Assembly: GCA_017559185.1 (NCBI GenBank)
Contig: JAFYSU010000049.1
Location: 1 to 61,419 of the forward strand
DNA: 61,419 nt
Direction: 5' to 3'
From: Oscillospiraceae bacterium
GTDB taxonomy: Bacteria > Bacillota > Clostridia > Oscillospirales > Ruminococcaceae
Shown here: one piece after another, positions 16,875 through 26,388 of the stretch
Layout: every line of letters begins with the position of its first letter
How positions within the stretch are numbered: the first letter of the stretch is position 1
Program-made: the position numbers and the translations under genes
The notes under the pieces: model-generated
Told to the model about the DNA's origin: nothing
Seen by the model: only the letters and a program-made list of their open reading frames with translations
Database searches by the model: none

Positions 16875-18932
16875 TCAGCGATTTAATGCTATTATTCCAA
16901 GAGACTGGATTTGGATATTTTCATCCACTTCATTGAAGGACAGCACAACCGCATCAGGATAAAACTGGTCAACCAGCTTTTTGAAATATACTCGAACTAC
17001 GGGAGAAGTAAGTACTATTGGAGTTTGCACCAAATCCTTTACCTTGCTCATCTCCTTGTTTACCGAAGCAACAATGCTTTGAATTGTTTTTGTATCGAGT
17101 GCAAGGTACGAACCACTGTCGGAACGCTTTACAGAAGCCATAATAATGTTTTCCAAGTTAGCATCAAGGCTTACAACCTTAAGCTGTCCTGCTTCCGCAA
17201 AACGGTGAGATATAGTTCGTTTAAGTGAGCGTCTTACATATTCGGTAAGCATATCAATGTCCTTGATACCCGAAGAATAGTCTGCCATGGTTTCCAAAAT
17301 AGTTTCAAGGTCACGAATAGGAACTCCCTCACGCAGCAAATTGCTGAGAACCTTCTGCAAATCTCCCACACTTACCAAAGAAGGTATTGTGTCCTTTACA
17401 ATGGTTTCGTTGTGTTTGCTCAGATTTGCAAGCATATTGTTTACTTCCTGACGGTTGAGCAGCTCGTAAGCATACTTTTTGATTACCTCCGACAGGTGAG
17501 TTATGATAACCGAGGTTGGGTCTATCAGTGTATAACCTGCCATTTCAGCTTTTACCTTCTGGTCATCGCTTATCCATTTTGCAGGAATTCCAAACGCAGG
17601 GTCTACAGTGTCTATACCGTCGATGCTGTCGTCGTTTATTGCCGGAATAAGTGCTAAATAATGGTCGATAAGTATATCGCCTCTTGCAACCTCTTCCCCT
17701 TTTATCTTTATAGCATATTGGTTTGGGTTGAGCTGACCGCTGTCTTTAAGACGAACGGACGGAACTACCATACCCATATCAATAGCGAACTGTTTACGGA
17801 ACATAATAACACGGTCTATAAAAATACCGCCGCTGTTCTGGTCTACAAGAGGAATAAGGCTGTAGCCGAATTCCATTTCTATCTGCTCAACATTGAGCAA
17901 GCCGTAAACATTTTCCACATTTTTGTAGAATTCTGCTTCGCTGGTAATCTCCTCGGTGGTCGAAAGCTCCGGCTCCTGACCTTCCTTTGCAGCTTTTTTG
18001 AGTCTGCTCTGGAAAACAACTCCCAACGCAAAAAGCCCTACCGAAATAGTAATTACCTGCGGTACAGGGAAACCCGGTATCATGCAAAGACATGCCATTG
18101 CACACGCTGCCAGCATAAGCACTCTTGGCTGCGACAGGAACTGTTTTGCCATGTCATCGTTAAGGCTTGCATCGGAGGAGGAATGTGTTACAACCATACC
18201 GGTTGCAACCGAAATGAGCAGCGAAGGTATCTGCGACATAAGACCGTCACCAACAGTAGATGTTGCGTAAATGTTGATGATTTCCATGAATGTGCCGTCG
18301 CCGTTAATGAAACCTACAATAATACCGCCAAGCAAGTTTACAAAGGTAACTACAATGGAAAGTATTGCATCGCCCTTTACAAACTTGGAAGCACCGTCCA
18401 TTGAACCGAAGAAATCCGCTTCACGCTGGATTTTAAGGCGGCGGTCCTTTGCCTGCTGTTCGTCAATAAGACCCGAGCTCAAATCGGCGTCGATAGCCAT
18501 CTGTTTACCGGGCATCGCATCCAATGTAAAACGCGCGGAAACTTCAGCTACACGCTCGGAACCTTTGGTGATAACTATAAACTGCACCAAAACGATAATA
18601 ATGAATATTACAAAACCAACAACCACATTGTTTTGAATTACAAATTCACCGAAGGTTTTAATAACCTGTCCGGCATCACCGTGGTTGGTAAGAATTTTTC
18701 TTGTTGATGATACATTCAGACCAATTCTGAACAAAGTAGTTATCAAAAGCACCGAAGGAAAAATGGAAAATTCCAACGGTTCTTTGATGTGAAGCGATGT
18801 AAGCAGTATTACAAATGATATTGCCAAGTTCAATATGAACATCAAGTCCAGCATCCATGTTGGCAGCGGAATAATTAACAGAAATATGATAGCTACCACA
18901 AACACAGAAACTAAGTTATTTAATGATTTCAA
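16875..18932 (-). CDS. flhA: FlhA, export gate protein
   Basis: A 685-residue FlhA. Residues 1-310 hold about eight membrane segments with the conserved FIPEP-type loop region (SARFTLDAMPGKQMAIDADL) and the rest is the cytoplasmic nonameric-ring domain. It uses the proton gradient and binds export chaperones. The start codon is TTG at 18932: the next ATG falls inside the first membrane helix, and GGAAAGGGAACGG lies just upstream at the end of flhB. The length is normal. Confidence 0.97.
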   Translation of the reverse strand: MKSLNNLVSVFVVAIIFLLIIPLPTWMLDLMFILNLAISFVILLTSLHIKEPLEFSIFPSVLLITTLFRIGLNVSSTRKILTNHGDAGQVIKTFGEFVIQNNVVVGFVIFIIIVLVQFIVITKGSERVAEVSARFTLDAMPGKQMAIDADLSSGLIDEQQAKDRRLKIQREADFFGSMDGASKFVKGDAILSIVVTFVNLLGGIIVGFINGDGTFMEIINIYATSTVGDGLMSQIPSLLISVATGMVVTHSSSDASLNDDMAKQFLSQPRVLMLAACAMACLCMIPGFPVPQVITISVGLFALGVVFQSRLKKAAKEGQEPELSTTEEITSEAEFYKNVENVYGLLNVEQIEMEFGYSLIPLVDQNSGGIFIDRVIMFRKQFAIDMGMVVPSVRLKDSGQLNPNQYAIKIKGEEVARGDILIDHYLALIPAINDDSIDGIDTVDPAFGIPAKWISDDQKVKAEMAGYTLIDPTSVIITHLSEVIKKYAYELLNRQEVNNMLANLSKHNETIVKDTIPSLVSVGDLQKVLSNLLREGVPIRDLETILETMADYSSGIKDIDMLTEYVRRSLKRTISHRFAEAGQLKVVSLDANLENIIMASVKRSDSGSYLALDTKTIQSIVASVNKEMSKVKDLVQTPIVLTSPVVRVYFKKLVDQFYPDAVVLSFNEVDENIQIQSLGIIALNR

Positions 18933-18933
18933 T

Positions 18934-19995
18934 CTATTTCCGTTCCCTTTCCTTCAAATTATATACATATGCCAAAACTTCCGCCACCGGCTTAAAGAAG
19001 CGTTCGGGGATTTCGGCATCCAAATCTACCGCATCATAAAGGCCTCGTGCCAACGGCTTGTTTTCCATTACAACAATACCGTTTGCTTCAGCTATTTCAA
19101 CTATTTTCAACGCTATGTTATCCGCACCCTTCGCAATAACTACCGGAGCGGAGTTTTTTTCTGCGTCGTATTTTATAGCAACAGCAAAGTGGGTAGGATT
19201 TCGGATAACAACATCTGCATTCGGTACTGCCTGCATCATACGGCGGCGTGCCTGCTGCATCTGGCGTTCCTTTATCTTTCCCTTTACCTGAGGGTCCCCT
19301 TCCTGCTGTTTGTACTCTTCTTTTATGTCCTGCTTGCTCATGCGCAGGTTCTTTTCATATTCCCACCACTGGTATCCAAAGTCAAAGGCTGCAACAAATA
19401 CAAATATTACTGCCGCACTTTTTACAATGCTCATTATAATATTTCCTGTTGTAACTATTGCCAGCTGTGGTTCCATGTCCATCATTCTTGGAAACAACGG
19501 AAGTTCCGAGCTAAGAACCCGATATATAACAACTCCAAGAATAATTATTTTTATTACGGATTTTAAAAGCTCAACCACACCGCGCATGGAAAACATTCTT
19601 TTAAAGCCTTCCAACGGATTTATGCGGCTTCCTTTAAATTTGAGCGACTCCATTGTGAATATAAATCTTGTTTGTGCGCCCGAAAGAACTATGGCAACTA
19701 TTCCGCTTATCAGCAAAAGCGGAAACACAGTAGTTGCAAACGCAATAATGACATCTATCAAGTAAACTCGTGTATCTGCCACAGTAAGCTGTGTTTGCTG
19801 CGCACCCAACTGTATAAAGTCCCTCATGGAGTTCTGAAGTGTCACCATTATTATCGGTGCCATCATCTTTAGTGCATAAAACATCACTATGAGTGAAAAA
19901 ACCGTTACTACTTCTTTACTTTGAAAAACATTACCCTTTTTACGCTCGTCCTTTCGTTTCTTGGGCGTCGCCTTTTCGGTTTTTTCACCTGCCAA
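18934..19995 (-). CDS. flhB: FlhB, export specificity switch
   Basis: A 353-residue FlhB with four membrane segments (about 30-225) and a cytoplasmic C-domain containing the self-cleavage motif NPTH in VIRNPTHFAVAIKYD. Cleavage switches export from rod/hook to filament proteins. Charged N-terminus (GEKTEKATPKKRKDERKKGN) as in the family. A stand-alone copy of its C-domain (FlhX) is at 6784-7161. It is one base before the flhA start. Confidence 0.97.
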   Translation of the reverse strand: MAGEKTEKATPKKRKDERKKGNVFQSKEVVTVFSLIVMFYALKMMAPIIMVTLQNSMRDFIQLGAQQTQLTVADTRVYLIDVIIAFATTVFPLLLISGIVAIVLSGAQTRFIFTMESLKFKGSRINPLEGFKRMFSMRGVVELLKSVIKIIILGVVIYRVLSSELPLFPRMMDMEPQLAIVTTGNIIMSIVKSAAVIFVFVAAFDFGYQWWEYEKNLRMSKQDIKEEYKQQEGDPQVKGKIKERQMQQARRRMMQAVPNADVVIRNPTHFAVAIKYDAEKNSAPVVIAKGADNIALKIVEIAEANGIVVMENKPLARGLYDAVDLDAEIPERFFKPVAEVLAYVYNLKERERK

Positions 19996-20010
19996 TTCAA
20001 ACCGCTCCTT

Positions 20011-20784
20011 TTAATGCGCTCCCAAAACCAGCAGGGCTTGCTGAACTGCCTTCATTGTTGCTTGCATATACCTATCCACAAATTCGGAAACAGGTTGTGC
20101 AAAAATGTAAAGCATAAAAATTCCCAACAGAATTTTGGCTTGAATGTTTATAACAAATACATGTATTTGCGGGATAAGCTTCATAAGCACACCCATCGCT
20201 GCTTCCACAACAAACTCCGCCGCAATAAACGGCATTGCAAGCTTCAGCGCAAGCGAAAAGGTTGACGAAAACAATGTGATGAAAAACACTGCAATGTCAC
20301 CTGTAAGAGCAGCGGTTCCGACCGGCACCAGCTCAAATGACGAAACAAACAATCTTAATAATATCAAGTGACTGTCCGTCATAAAAAAATAAAGCATGAA
20401 CAGCAATGTTATCATGCTGCTCGAAAAAGATGTCTGCACATTTGTTGCAGGGTCAAAAATTTTTGCCATGGACAAGCCCATCTGGGTGTCTATCATATCG
20501 CCTGCAAAAAACAATATAAAGTAAAAAAACTGAAATACCATTGCACAGCAAAAACCTATAAACAGTTCTTGGAACATGGTAATTATCAGCCATACTGCAC
20601 CGGGCTGTCCTGTATAGGGTTGTCCCACAACAGGAGCAAGCACAGCAGTAAGAGCCAATATCCATCCCGACCTTACCAATGCAGGAACATTTCTTCTTGA
20701 AAACACCGGATTCATTGCAATCATGCCCGTTATTCTTATAAAAACAAGCAGATAAGCCGTAATATCATTAAATGTGTACGACAT
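20011..20784 (-). CDS. fliR: FliR, export gate membrane protein
   Basis: A 257-residue membrane protein with about six hydrophobic segments, family pattern FIRITGMIAMNPVFSRRNVP and FIAAEFVVEAAMGVLMKLIPQIHVFVINIQ. Together with FliP and FliQ it forms the export gate. It lies 3 bases from fliQ, and flhB follows 15 bases later. Length normal. Confidence 0.96.
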   Translation of the reverse strand: MSYTFNDITAYLLVFIRITGMIAMNPVFSRRNVPALVRSGWILALTAVLAPVVGQPYTGQPGAVWLIITMFQELFIGFCCAMVFQFFYFILFFAGDMIDTQMGLSMAKIFDPATNVQTSFSSSMITLLFMLYFFMTDSHLILLRLFVSSFELVPVGTAALTGDIAVFFITLFSSTFSLALKLAMPFIAAEFVVEAAMGVLMKLIPQIHVFVINIQAKILLGIFMLYIFAQPVSEFVDRYMQATMKAVQQALLVLGAH

Positions 20785-20787
20785 ACA

Positions 20788-21051
20788 TCAAAGTCCTGTC
20801 ATCATCTGGAAAAGGTGGTTTGTGAATTCGGTAAGCGTGGTTATCATCCACGAACCCATCCCAAGCAAAATAAGTGCAATTATCAGAATTTTGGGTACAA
20901 ATGTCAGCGTTTGTTCATGTATCTGTGTTGCGGCTTGAAATACAGCTATTACCAAACCTATAACTATACTTGCAATAAGCATTGGCGCTGCAAGCTTAAG
21001 TGCTACCAATATTGCTTCATGGAACACCCCAAGCACATCTGACGGTGACAT
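20788..21051 (-). CDS. fliQ: FliQ, export gate membrane protein
   Basis: An 87-residue protein of two membrane helices (about 14-38 and 50-75) with the conserved VFQAATQIHEQTLTFVPKI between them. It is part of the FliPQR channel. GAAGGGAGGG precedes the ATG. Confidence 0.97.
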   Translation of the reverse strand: MSPSDVLGVFHEAILVALKLAAPMLIASIVIGLVIAVFQAATQIHEQTLTFVPKILIIALILLGMGSWMITTLTEFTNHLFQMMTGL

Positions 21052-21069
21052 TTTTTACCCTCCCTTCAA

Positions 21070-21876
21070 CTATCGAAATCCGTTTATAAAAGTGCCAAAC
21101 AACAAATTCCATCCGTCAACAAGTACAAACAGCATTACCTTGAACGGCAGCGAAATAGTTGTCGGCGGCAGCATTACCATCCCCATGGACATTAAGGTAC
21201 TGGATACCACCAGGTCAATTATCAAAAATGGAATAAATATATAAAATCCCATTGTAAACGCTCTTTTAAGTTCACTTGTTATAAACGAAGGAACTATTAC
21301 CGAAAGGCTCAAATCTGTAAGAGCTTCCGGATTATCGGATGTTTGATTTTCCAAAGCATCCTGATTACCCGACACGGAAAGGAAAAATCCCAATTCTTTT
21401 TCCTTAGTTTGCCTGAGCATAAAGCGTTTAACCGGCAAAGCCGCCTGTTCCATTGCTTCGGTACGGGTTATTTCACCGTTACGGTAAGGCTGATATGCAT
21501 TTGTGTTTATTTCCTGAAGCACAGGATTCATAATAAACAGTGTAAGGAACAGCGCAATACCAATCAGCACCTGATTGGGCGGTGACTGCTGTGTACCCAT
21601 GGCACTTCTTAAAAACGACAATACTATAATGATTCGCGTAAAGCTGGTCATCATTATAAGCATTGACGGCAGCAGTGCCAATATAGCAAACAACAACAGT
21701 ATATCAAGTACACCGCTGTCAGGACCGGCTGTACCGTTTCCCAAATCTACCGTTACCGAAGCTGCATGGGCTGTGGTTGAAAAACACACAAATCCCAACA
21801 CCAGCACAACAGCAAAAGACAGCAGAAATTTAAACACATTGCTTCGTAGTTCCTGTTTTTTTGCCAACATCTGCAT
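21070..21876 (-). CDS. fliP: FliP, export gate membrane protein
   Basis: A 268-residue protein with a cleavable signal peptide (hydrophobic FLLSFAVVLVLGFVCF, then TAHAA), a feature of FliP. Conserved parts: MIMMTSFTRIIIVLSFLRSAMGTQQSPPNQVLIGIALFLT is one block, and TELKRAF-like ITSELKRAFTMGFYIFIPF. The start at 21876 lies just after the fliO stop; a second ATG is two codons later, and a longer frame from 21906 would overlap fliO and contain the AAGGAGG site. The exact start is uncertain. Confidence 0.95.
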   Translation of the reverse strand: MQMLAKKQELRSNVFKFLLSFAVVLVLGFVCFSTTAHAASVTVDLGNGTAGPDSGVLDILLLFAILALLPSMLIMMTSFTRIIIVLSFLRSAMGTQQSPPNQVLIGIALFLTLFIMNPVLQEINTNAYQPYRNGEITRTEAMEQAALPVKRFMLRQTKEKELGFFLSVSGNQDALENQTSDNPEALTDLSLSVIVPSFITSELKRAFTMGFYIFIPFLIIDLVVSSTLMSMGMVMLPPTTISLPFKVMLFVLVDGWNLLFGTFINGFR

Positions 21877-21880
21877 TTGT

Positions 21881-22255
21881 TTACTTTTCTGCCTCCTTAC
21901 CTGCATTTTCGGAATTTGATTTTTTCAAAAAAGATTGCAGTATATCCGGGAAAACAGCTGCTTGAGCATTTGCCTGAAGCTGCACAAGCTGTTCAGCATC
22001 AAGTTCTCCCAAAGTTACTACACTTTGGGAGGTAACTCCCAGCAAAAATGTTTTTCCTCCGGTCTGCACAATGCAAACCTGACGGTCAGGACCAATGTTT
22101 ACCCTGTCCAACACACGAATATACCCCAACGGAGAGAGTCCTGCCTCGTAACGCTTGCCAAGCAGCTTTGTACACCAATATGCCGCAAACAGCACGGCAA
22201 CAAATCCAAAAAGCAAAGGCACTACCGAAACAGCCGCTTCAAATACCTGCGGCAT
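21881..22255 (-). CDS. fliO: FliO/FliZ export assembly protein
   Basis: A 124-residue small membrane protein: one N-terminal helix (about 8-28) followed by a short beta domain with IRVLDRVNIGPDRQVCIVQTGGKTFLLGVT, typical of FliO (called FliZ in Bacillus). It helps FliP assemble. A charged C-terminal tail ends in EKSNSEN-like residues. GGGAG precedes the ATG. Located between cheY and fliP, as in Bacillus. Confidence 0.92.
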   Translation of the reverse strand: MPQVFEAAVSVVPLLFGFVAVLFAAYWCTKLLGKRYEAGLSPLGYIRVLDRVNIGPDRQVCIVQTGGKTFLLGVTSQSVVTLGELDAEQLVQLQANAQAAVFPDILQSFLKKSNSENAGKEAEK

Positions 22256-22277
22256 AAAACCTCAACTCCCTGCGATA

Positions 22278-22646
22278 TTATGGCTGACCGATGATTTTAT
22301 CTACTGTCTGCAGAATTCTGTCCGGTTTAAATGGTTTTACAATAAAGTCTTTTGCACCAAGACGAATTGCTTCGATTACCATGCTTTCCTGACCCATAGC
22401 AGAACACATAACAACTTTAGCATCAGCGTCAAATGTTTTGATTGCCTGAAGCGCCTGAATACCGTCCATGTTAGGCATGGTGATGTCCATGATTACCATG
22501 TCAGGTTTTTCGTTCTGGTATGTAGTTACTGCCAACTGGCCGTCAGCTGCTTCAACGATATCGGTATAACCGGCTTTGGTCAGACAGTTTTTAATTGTCA
22601 TTCTCATAAATGCCGCGTCGTCAACCAACATTATTTTCTTGCTCAT
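22278..22646 (-). CDS. cheY: CheY response regulator
   Basis: A 122-residue single receiver domain. The acidic pair is D9-D10, the phospho-acceptor is Asp54 in MVIMDITMPNMDG, Thr/Ser switch in VVMCSAMG and Lys in DFIVKPFKP. CheY-P binds the switch protein FliM. The start at 22646 follows AAGGAG at 8 bases; an upstream GTG in the same frame lacks a ribosome site. It sits between fliY and fliO. Confidence 0.97.
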   Translation of the reverse strand: MSKKIMLVDDAAFMRMTIKNCLTKAGYTDIVEAADGQLAVTTYQNEKPDMVIMDITMPNMDGIQALQAIKTFDADAKVVMCSAMGQESMVIEAIRLGAKDFIVKPFKPDRILQTVDKIIGQP

Positions 22647-22694
22647 AGTAAAATTCTCCTTTTTTATCACTGTATTACTGTTTTATCTATATTT

Positions 22695-24020
22695 TTATTG
22701 ATTTCCAATGCTTTCCATAAGCTCTTTGGTGCCTACTATTTCGGTAATTCTTACACCAAAGTTGTCTTCAACTACAACAACATCGCCTCGTGCTATAAGC
22801 TGACCGTTAACCACGATATCGACAGGAGCACCTGCCTGTTTTTCAAGTTCGATTACAGTACCCTGATTAAAATCAAGAATATCACGAATTTTCTTCTTGG
22901 TTTTGCCTATTTCTACCGAAACACTCAGCGGAACATTCATCATAAGGTCCATGTTAGTTCCGGTAATAGGCGGTGCAGGGAACGGATTTGCTCCCGCAAA
23001 CGAAGGGAACTGAGGAATTTGAACATTAGGCGCATCGCCTTTTATAACACTTGGCTGACCCATCTGTGGTGGGTAGCCGTAAGGCTGCGGTGGGTAGCCG
23101 TAAGGCTGCGGTGGGTAACCATAAGGCTGCGGCGGATAACCGTAAGGTGGCTGCTGCCATGCACCGTCCTGCGGTGGGTATGGCTGCTGTGGATATCCCT
23201 GCGGCGGATATGGCATCTGTGCACCCATTGGAGGCTGACCGCCCATTGGAGGCTGTCCACCCATTGGAGGCTGTCCGCCCATTGGTGGCTGTCCGCCCAT
23301 TGGTGGCTGTGCACCCATTGGCGGTTGTCCGCCCATTGGTGGTTGCGCAGGTGCAGCAGGCTGCTGCTGTGGTGCAGGCTCCGGTGGTGCAGGTTCTTCG
23401 TCCACACCGCTTGCCGAAAACATCTGTCCTACAAGCTTTTTAGCCAAATCACAAGTAAGTACGCTTATGAAGGTACTTTTCATTGAGGAAGCAATATCCA
23501 AATCAAACGATATTGCAACAATGTCATCCTCAGGACTAAGTCCAAGTGCACCTTCAAAGGTATTTTCTTCGTCCATAAGGTGTGCTTCCGGTGTGGAAAT
23601 GTTAATTGACTTTCCAAGGAAGTTGGACAACGCAGTTGCCGAAGCACCCATCATCTGGTTCATAACTTCGCAAGCGGCACTCATGCTCATTTCGTCGAAC
23701 ACAAAATCATCGCTTGGTTCATCTTCCATACCCATGAGCAGATTAAGTATTATCTGCATATCCGACTGACGGAATGCCATAACATTGCTTCCGGAAATAC
23801 CTTCTACATACTCGATTTTAACAAGCATTGCAGGTTCGATTTCCGCATAGCTAAGCTCGCAAAATTTTTGAACCGTTACCCTTGGGGTAGTAATATTTAC
23901 CATTCTATCAAGCATGGTGGAAACCGCTGTTGCCGCTGACCCCATGCTTATGTTCATTATCTCACCAATGGCGTCAACTTCGTCACCGGTAAGAACTTGG
24001 ACATCTAAATTCTCTGCCAT
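22695..24020 (-). CDS. fliY: FliY: CheC-like phosphatase fused to FliN switch domain
   Basis: A 441-residue switch protein. Residues about 5-200 are CheC-like with two active motifs, EIMNISMGSAATAVSTM and EVMNQMMGASATALS. Residues about 210-340 are a low-complexity linker of repeated QPPMGG and YGYPPQP units. Residues about 355-435 are the FliN/SpoA domain (VSVEIGKTKKKIRDIL, GAPVDIVVNGQLIARGDVVVVEDNFGVRI). FliY joins the C-ring and removes phosphate from CheY. It overlaps no gene and abuts fliM. The linker is much longer than in B. subtilis FliY (378 residues overall). Confidence 0.96.
   Translation of the reverse strand: MAENLDVQVLTGDEVDAIGEIMNISMGSAATAVSTMLDRMVNITTPRVTVQKFCELSYAEIEPAMLVKIEYVEGISGSNVMAFRQSDMQIILNLLMGMEDEPSDDFVFDEMSMSAACEVMNQMMGASATALSNFLGKSINISTPEAHLMDEENTFEGALGLSPEDDIVAISFDLDIASSMKSTFISVLTCDLAKKLVGQMFSASGVDEEPAPPEPAPQQQPAAPAQPPMGGQPPMGAQPPMGGQPPMGGQPPMGGQPPMGGQPPMGAQMPYPPQGYPQQPYPPQDGAWQQPPYGYPPQPYGYPPQPYGYPPQPYGYPPQMGQPSVIKGDAPNVQIPQFPSFAGANPFPAPPITGTNMDLMMNVPLSVSVEIGKTKKKIRDILDFNQGTVIELEKQAGAPVDIVVNGQLIARGDVVVVEDNFGVRITEIVGTKELMESIGNQ
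23055..23345. repeat. Tandem coding repeats in the FliY linker
   Basis: Two repeat blocks inside fliY. About 23205-23345 holds roughly eight near-identical 18-21 base units coding for QPPMGG or QPPMGA. About 23055-23160 holds four 21-base units coding for YGYPPQP. Such arrays may change copy number by slippage; the units stay in frame. Confidence 0.85.
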
Positions 24021-25043
24021 CTACGAACGCTCCTTTGAACGGTCTACAACTTCTGTCAATTTGACCGCTTTCTTTAATTTCACTTCTCCAAGTTTTGCAT
24101 TGTACCACGGCAATCCGTCTACCGTAATCATAATATCGTTGCTTATCTTCTTGTTAAGCGGGATTACATCGGACACCTGAAGCTGCAGTATATCTTTAAG
24201 CATAAGCTGCGACTGGTCGAGAATTGCTTTGATTTCCAAATCGGAATCCATGAGTTCGCCAAAGATAATCTGCTTTCTTGTTGCTTCATCCTCAAGTGAA
24301 TGTCGTTTGGAGTTTCTTGTGTACTTAATGCTGAGATTTCCTATAACCTCTTCAAGGTTTTCTGCCGGAATACAAATATTCAGCGTACCGCTCACATTTT
24401 TTATTTTGATATCCATCATTATCAAAACAACTATGTCTTCCGGTGCAAACGCCTGAAGCAAGCGTGCATTTGTTTCAATACCCGACAAGCTGAAGTTTAC
24501 ATCCACATATCCGGCCCATGCTTCTTGAAGTCGAAGAACGATTTTTCTGAAGGTATTTTCAAGTATCGCAATTTCGATGTCGGTATAATCACGGTCGGGA
24601 ACATATCCGTTACCGTCCCCTTGAGCACCAAGCAAACGCTCGATTATGAAATAGCCAAGCGAAGTCGACATATCCATAAGCCACATACCCTCGGTAAGGC
24701 GCTTGTTTTCGGGCTTAAAGTTCATAAGTCCCACCAGCGCATTATCGGGAAGTGCGTTGTTATATTCAAAGTATCGCTGTTCTTCAATGGAAACTACGCT
24801 TATTTCACAGAACAATCGCAGTACGCCCGAGAAGAACGAGGACAACATTCTTGAATAGTTTTCATGAAGCCCGTTAAGAGCTTTAAGCTGCTCTTTTGTA
24901 AACTTTTTAGGCGAACGGAAATCGTACTTTTTGACCTCGGGACTTTTCTCCTCAATCTCGACAGGCTCGCCGCTTTCCTTTTCCTCGGTAAGCTTACCCA
25001 ACAGCGCGTCAATTTGCGCTTGTGATAGCTGCTCTGCTGCCAT
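24021..25043 (-). CDS. fliM: FliM, flagellar switch protein
   Basis: A 340-residue FliM. The N-terminus LSQAQIDALLGKL is the CheY-P binding peptide. The middle domain includes LNGLHENYSRMLSS and GLMNFKPENKRLTEGMWLMD-like text, and the C-terminal SpoA domain follows about 250-325. It links CheY-P to the rotor with FliG and FliY. AAGGGTG precedes the ATG; the stop touches the fliY start. Confidence 0.97.
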   Translation of the reverse strand: MAAEQLSQAQIDALLGKLTEEKESGEPVEIEEKSPEVKKYDFRSPKKFTKEQLKALNGLHENYSRMLSSFFSGVLRLFCEISVVSIEEQRYFEYNNALPDNALVGLMNFKPENKRLTEGMWLMDMSTSLGYFIIERLLGAQGDGNGYVPDRDYTDIEIAILENTFRKIVLRLQEAWAGYVDVNFSLSGIETNARLLQAFAPEDIVVLIMMDIKIKNVSGTLNICIPAENLEEVIGNLSIKYTRNSKRHSLEDEATRKQIIFGELMDSDLEIKAILDQSQLMLKDILQLQVSDVIPLNKKISNDIMITVDGLPWYNAKLGEVKLKKAVKLTEVVDRSKERS

Positions 25044-25100
25044 ATTCCCATTTCACACCCTTTCCATTTTGGTCAGAGCCCAACAAAACACTAACCAAAT

Positions 25101-26168
25101 CTATTCTGTAACTTCCTGCTCGTTTGCAGTGGTAATTTCCTCGTTAGGCTGCAGCACCTTAGGTCTTTCCACACCGTCATCCGGCTGAACCACCTGTTCA
25201 AAGCTTGCAGGCGGCTGTTCCCCGGTCTGCTGCTCTGCCTGCTGTTCATCAACATTAATTTCCGGATTTTCAGATTCATTAAATTCCGCTTCACCGGAAT
25301 CAACACCATCCTGAAATGCACCCGGACGAAGCAGGTCTTCAACACCGCCATTGTTTGGATACTGAAGCGGGTCAAATGTACCGGTAAGTATTGACTGCAG
25401 CAGCGCACTGTCCGAAATATTTGCCTTGGCACTAATTATTGCCATGTCAACGCGTCGGTTGCGCTCCCTGCCCTCGGGAGTATCGTTAGTATCAACCGGG
25501 AAATTTTTCCCATAGCCTATCGGCAAAAGCAGCTGCGGCTTTATTGCTTTTCTTTCTTCAAAGAAAATTGCAACATTCGATGCACGCTCTGCCGAAAGTT
25601 TCCAGTCAGAAACACCGTAATCCTTTATTTTAGGGTCGGCGGTGTGACCGTTTATGTTTATTGTCATTATCTCGTCTTCAACGCTTTTAAGACAGTTGCC
25701 CAAAAAGTTTAAAAGCGGTTCGCTTTGAGATTTCAAATAAGAACTGTCCGGATTAAAGAAAATGTTGTCCGCAAAGCGTATAAACACACATCCATCACCC
25801 GCACGGTAAATTTGAACCGAACCCTCCATGCCGCTTTTTGCAACATATTGGCTCAAATATTCGTAAAGGTCGTCAAAGCTTGAAGGTACTTCCTCTTGAA
25901 GTTCTTCAAGGGTCATATCTCCAAGTGATTCTTCCGCACGGTTTACCGCATTTTCCATCCCCTCAATATCCTTTGATTGGTCAAGGATAATATTGATGGA
26001 GTCAGGATCTTTTGATGTAAATGCCTTTACCAGAATGGCAAATTTTTCTTCGTTTATGCTTGACATACTGAAAAGCATAATGAAGAAGGTCAGCAACAGC
26101 GTTACCATGTCACCGTATGTATCCATCCAGTTACCACATTGTTCTTCTTCGCGTGGTTTTTTCGCCAT
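25101..26168 (-). CDS. motB: MotB stator protein
   Basis: A 355-residue protein. A single membrane helix (about 15-35, GDMVTLLLTFFIMLFSMSS) has the proton-channel Asp in YGDM. The OmpA-like peptidoglycan-binding domain (about 130-265) shows TININGHTADPKI and NRRVDMAI. The C-terminal 90 residues are a Glu/Gln-rich acidic tail with no known domain. It is separated from motA by 220 bases and has its own promoter-like site, unusual for motA-motB. Confidence 0.96.
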   Translation of the reverse strand: MAKKPREEEQCGNWMDTYGDMVTLLLTFFIMLFSMSSINEEKFAILVKAFTSKDPDSINIILDQSKDIEGMENAVNRAEESLGDMTLEELQEEVPSSFDDLYEYLSQYVAKSGMEGSVQIYRAGDGCVFIRFADNIFFNPDSSYLKSQSEPLLNFLGNCLKSVEDEIMTININGHTADPKIKDYGVSDWKLSAERASNVAIFFEERKAIKPQLLLPIGYGKNFPVDTNDTPEGRERNRRVDMAIISAKANISDSALLQSILTGTFDPLQYPNNGGVEDLLRPGAFQDGVDSGEAEFNESENPEINVDEQQAEQQTGEQPPASFEQVVQPDDGVERPKVLQPNEEITTANEQEVTE

Positions 26169-26388
26169 TATCCATCCCCCCTGTCACTGCCTATTCTTCA
26201 AATGCCTTTATGCATAAATACAAACTTTAGATTTAAACACACACATATAGTACATTATACCATGAAGTAAGTATTATTTAAATCACTTTAGCAGAATTTT
26301 TAACAATTTTTGATATGTAAAATAATACATTTTTGCTCTATTTCTGCTTATGCTGCCAATAAAGCCTCCAACCACTTAATGTTCGGCT
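26169..26388 (-). other. motA-motB intergenic gap
   Basis: A 220-base AT-rich gap with no coding potential. A 9-bp stem (AATAAAGCC/GGCTTTATT, 18-base loop, 26358-26393) overlaps the motA stop, but lacks a proper T run, so termination there would be weak. The rest holds the motB promoter. Confidence 0.6.
26254..26282 (-). promoter_or_regulatory. Putative extended -10 sigma-A promoter for motB
   Basis: On the minus strand TGGTATAAT (extended -10; box at 26259-26254) is 17 bases after a weak -35, TTTAAA (26282-26277). The leader to the motB ATG would be about 80 bases. Confidence 0.55.
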
